A stretch of 14,813 nucleotides of DNA, taken from positions 1 to 14,813 of the forward strand of contig UQJE01000062.1 in assembly GCA_900541345.1 (NCBI GenBank), read 5' to 3'. Positions 13,580 to 14,813 of this stretch are shown here, piece by piece (the first letter of the stretch is position 1; every line of letters starts with the position of its first letter). Origin of the DNA: an uncultured Blautia sp. (lineage in GTDB: Bacteria; Bacillota; Clostridia; Lachnospirales; Lachnospiraceae). The notes beneath the pieces were generated by a model, which was not told the origin of the DNA, did not search any database, and worked only from the letters and a program-made list of their open reading frames with translations. The position numbers and the translations under genes are program-made.

Positions 13580-14813
13580 ATGGCAGCTTCAAAGACGAAC
13601 AGAAACAAAAAGAAAACAACAAAAAAGAAACAGCAGACTTCCAACGGATTTCAGACGGAGATTATTCTTCTGGTAATTCTTGCAGCCTCGATTATTCTTC
13701 TGGCAAGTGCTTTTGGAATGGGAGGAATCGTGGGAAATGCAATCAGCAGCTTCCTGTTTGGCGCAATGGGACTTCTGGCCTATATTTTTCCGGTGCTGCT
13801 CTTTATCGGAGCGGCATTTCTCCTTTCTAACAAAAGTAATCGCCTTGCTTACAAAAAGGTACTGGCTGGAGCGGCATTTTTTATTTTTCTCTGCGGTCTT
13901 GTTCAGCTTCTGACAGAAGGATATATGCAGAGCACCACATTGATGGATTATTATCATCTCTGTTCCGATTACCGTACGGGAGGCGGTGTGATAGGAGGAG
14001 CTATCTGTATTTCTACTACATCTGCCTTCGGTGTCGTAGGAGGATATGTGATCATTATTCTTGTTCTTCTTGTAAGCCTTATTATTATTACCCAGCGTTC
14101 TTTTTTTGAGTTTTTCTACCAGTTAATAGACCGTTTTCTGGGGTTTGTCAAGGGAAGACACGAAGAATATATGGAAGGACAGCCGGAGAGAGAATTAAAA
14201 AAAGAACTTCGGGAAAAACAGCGGCGCCAGCTGAAAGAGGAAAAAAGAGCCCGACATATCCGGGAACTGGAGGAGGCGCTTGCGGAAGAAGATGCTCTGG
14301 ATGAAGAGGAGTTTTCAGAAGAAGAGATAAAACCTCAGAAACAGAAGAAAAAGAGAGGCTTTCTTGAAGGGACAAAACTGATTCCTGATAAAGAGGAAGA
14401 AAAAGAAGAAGTTCTGGAAAAGGAAGAGGATACGGAGTCTATAGATGTGAAGCCTGTTGGACAGGGAGAGATGGAGTTCCGTATCCATCGCTCAGAGCCG
14501 CAGGCCGCAGAGGAACCGGAAGAAGAGTGGGAGGAGGATGAAACTCCGAAATCGGAAATTTCTTCCGAACCGGAATATCAGGAAGCAGTTTCCGCTCCGA
14601 AACAGGCATCTAAAAATCCAAAATCTTCTCAGTCAGAGATAGAGACCGGAATTAAAAATATTCAGCATGAGATAGAGAGCAGGGAGCCAAAAGAAAAAAA
14701 GGCATATCAGTTTCCACCTCTTAAACTCTTAAAAAGAGGAGACGGAAAAGCACAGGGCGATTCTGATGCTCATTTAAGAAAGACAGCAAAAAAACTTCAG
14801 GATACGCTTCATA
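13580..14813 (+). CDS. FtsK/SpoIIIE-family DNA translocase, N-terminal part (cut by window edge)
   Basis: The first 411 codons of a larger gene; the reading frame stays open to the right edge. After a Lys-rich start (MAASKTNRNKKKTTKKKQQ, cytoplasmic) come four hydrophobic segments at about 26-44, 55-82, 92-112 and 136-171, the septal membrane anchor of the family. A charged linker of over 200 residues follows, rich in Glu, Lys and Arg (for example EEKRARHIRELEEALAEEDA), and is probably disordered or coiled coil. Near the edge, KAYQFPPLKLLKRG resembles the sequence that opens the alpha domain before the motor. The ATPase motor and gamma domain lie outside. The ATG at 13580 follows AGGGAGGGA with good spacing. 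DNA pumping at septation or sporulation is inferred from the family. Confidence 0.85.
   Translation, partial: MAASKTNRNKKKTTKKKQQTSNGFQTEIILLVILAASIILLASAFGMGGIVGNAISSFLFGAMGLLAYIFPVLLFIGAAFLLSNKSNRLAYKKVLAGAAFFIFLCGLVQLLTEGYMQSTTLMDYYHLCSDYRTGGGVIGGAICISTTSAFGVVGGYVIIILVLLVSLIIITQRSFFEFFYQLIDRFLGFVKGRHEEYMEGQPERELKKELREKQRRQLKEEKRARHIRELEEALAEEDALDEEEFSEEEIKPQKQKKKRGFLEGTKLIPDKEEEKEEVLEKEEDTESIDVKPVGQGEMEFRIHRSEPQAAEEPEEEWEEDETPKSEISSEPEYQEAVSAPKQASKNPKSSQSEIETGIKNIQHEIESREPKEKKAYQFPPLKLLKRGDGKAQGDSDAHLRKTAKKLQDTLH

Noticed and set aside
13498..13830. 110-residue frame starting with a TAATG overlap on the uppP stop
   Set aside because: From 13580 it overlaps the FtsK/SpoIIIE frame, which has a better ribosome site, four membrane helices and stays open to the window end. 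The alternative frame has no recognisable motif and no own Shine-Dalgarno.
1..14813. Mobile elements, CRISPR, tRNA or rRNA genes, prophage or defence island
   Set aside because: No regularly spaced repeats, transposase or integrase motifs, cloverleaf sequences or attachment-site duplications were seen; all long frames are core metabolic or housekeeping genes.

Overview
The window reads as an ordinary stretch of core chromosome from a low-to-mid GC Gram-positive anaerobe, most likely a Clostridia member of the Lachnospiraceae type. The inference rests on the gene set (Rex, the electron-bifurcating NfnAB pair, TepA next to an FtsK/SpoIIIE translocase, a PdxR-type regulator, an ABC-F factor), strong AGGAGG-like ribosome sites, near-consensus sigma-A promoters and some TTG and GTG starts. 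I see no rRNA, tRNA, CRISPR array, insertion sequence, prophage or attachment site. The genus cannot be fixed by reading alone.

Layout. (1) 1-1326: a vitamin B6 module. A MocR/PdxR-type regulator (minus strand, cut by the left edge) diverges from a pyridoxamine/pyridoxal kinase gene across a 101-bp control region. (2) 1354-3261: an ABC-F ATPase of the YdiF type on the minus strand, convergent with the kinase gene; a hairpin lies between them. (3) 3343-7170: a tightly packed plus-strand operon from a textbook promoter: rex (NADH/NAD+ sensor), the NAD(P)HX repair gene nnrE-nnrD (broken by a one-base frameshift in this copy), alr (alanine racemase) and a MazF/EndoA-type RNase with no antitoxin gene beside it. 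(4) 7178-9303: its own promoter, then a CNNM/CBS membrane protein (HlyC/CorC type) whose 3' end overlaps yebC by 31 bases. (5) 9325-10087: tepA, a ClpP-like peptidase; its promoter and ribosome site sit inside a terminator hairpin. (6) 10097-12530: nfnA-nfnB, the two-subunit ferredoxin:NADP+ oxidoreductase, closed by a clear intrinsic terminator. (7) 12537-14813: uppP (undecaprenyl-diphosphate phosphatase), then the first 411 codons of an FtsK/SpoIIIE DNA translocase running off the right edge.

How they fit together. Two themes recur. One is nicotinamide redox balance: Rex senses NADH/NAD+, NnrE/NnrD repairs damaged NAD(P)H, NfnAB exchanges electrons among ferredoxin, NADH and NADPH. The other is the cell envelope: Alr supplies D-alanine, UppP recycles the lipid carrier, FtsK/SpoIIIE moves DNA through the septum. 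Alr also needs PLP, the product of the B6 module.

I did not find an undescribed multi-gene system. The points most worth checking are the nnrE frameshift, the overlapping terminator/promoter/ribosome site in front of tepA, and the MazF-family RNase without an adjacent antitoxin.
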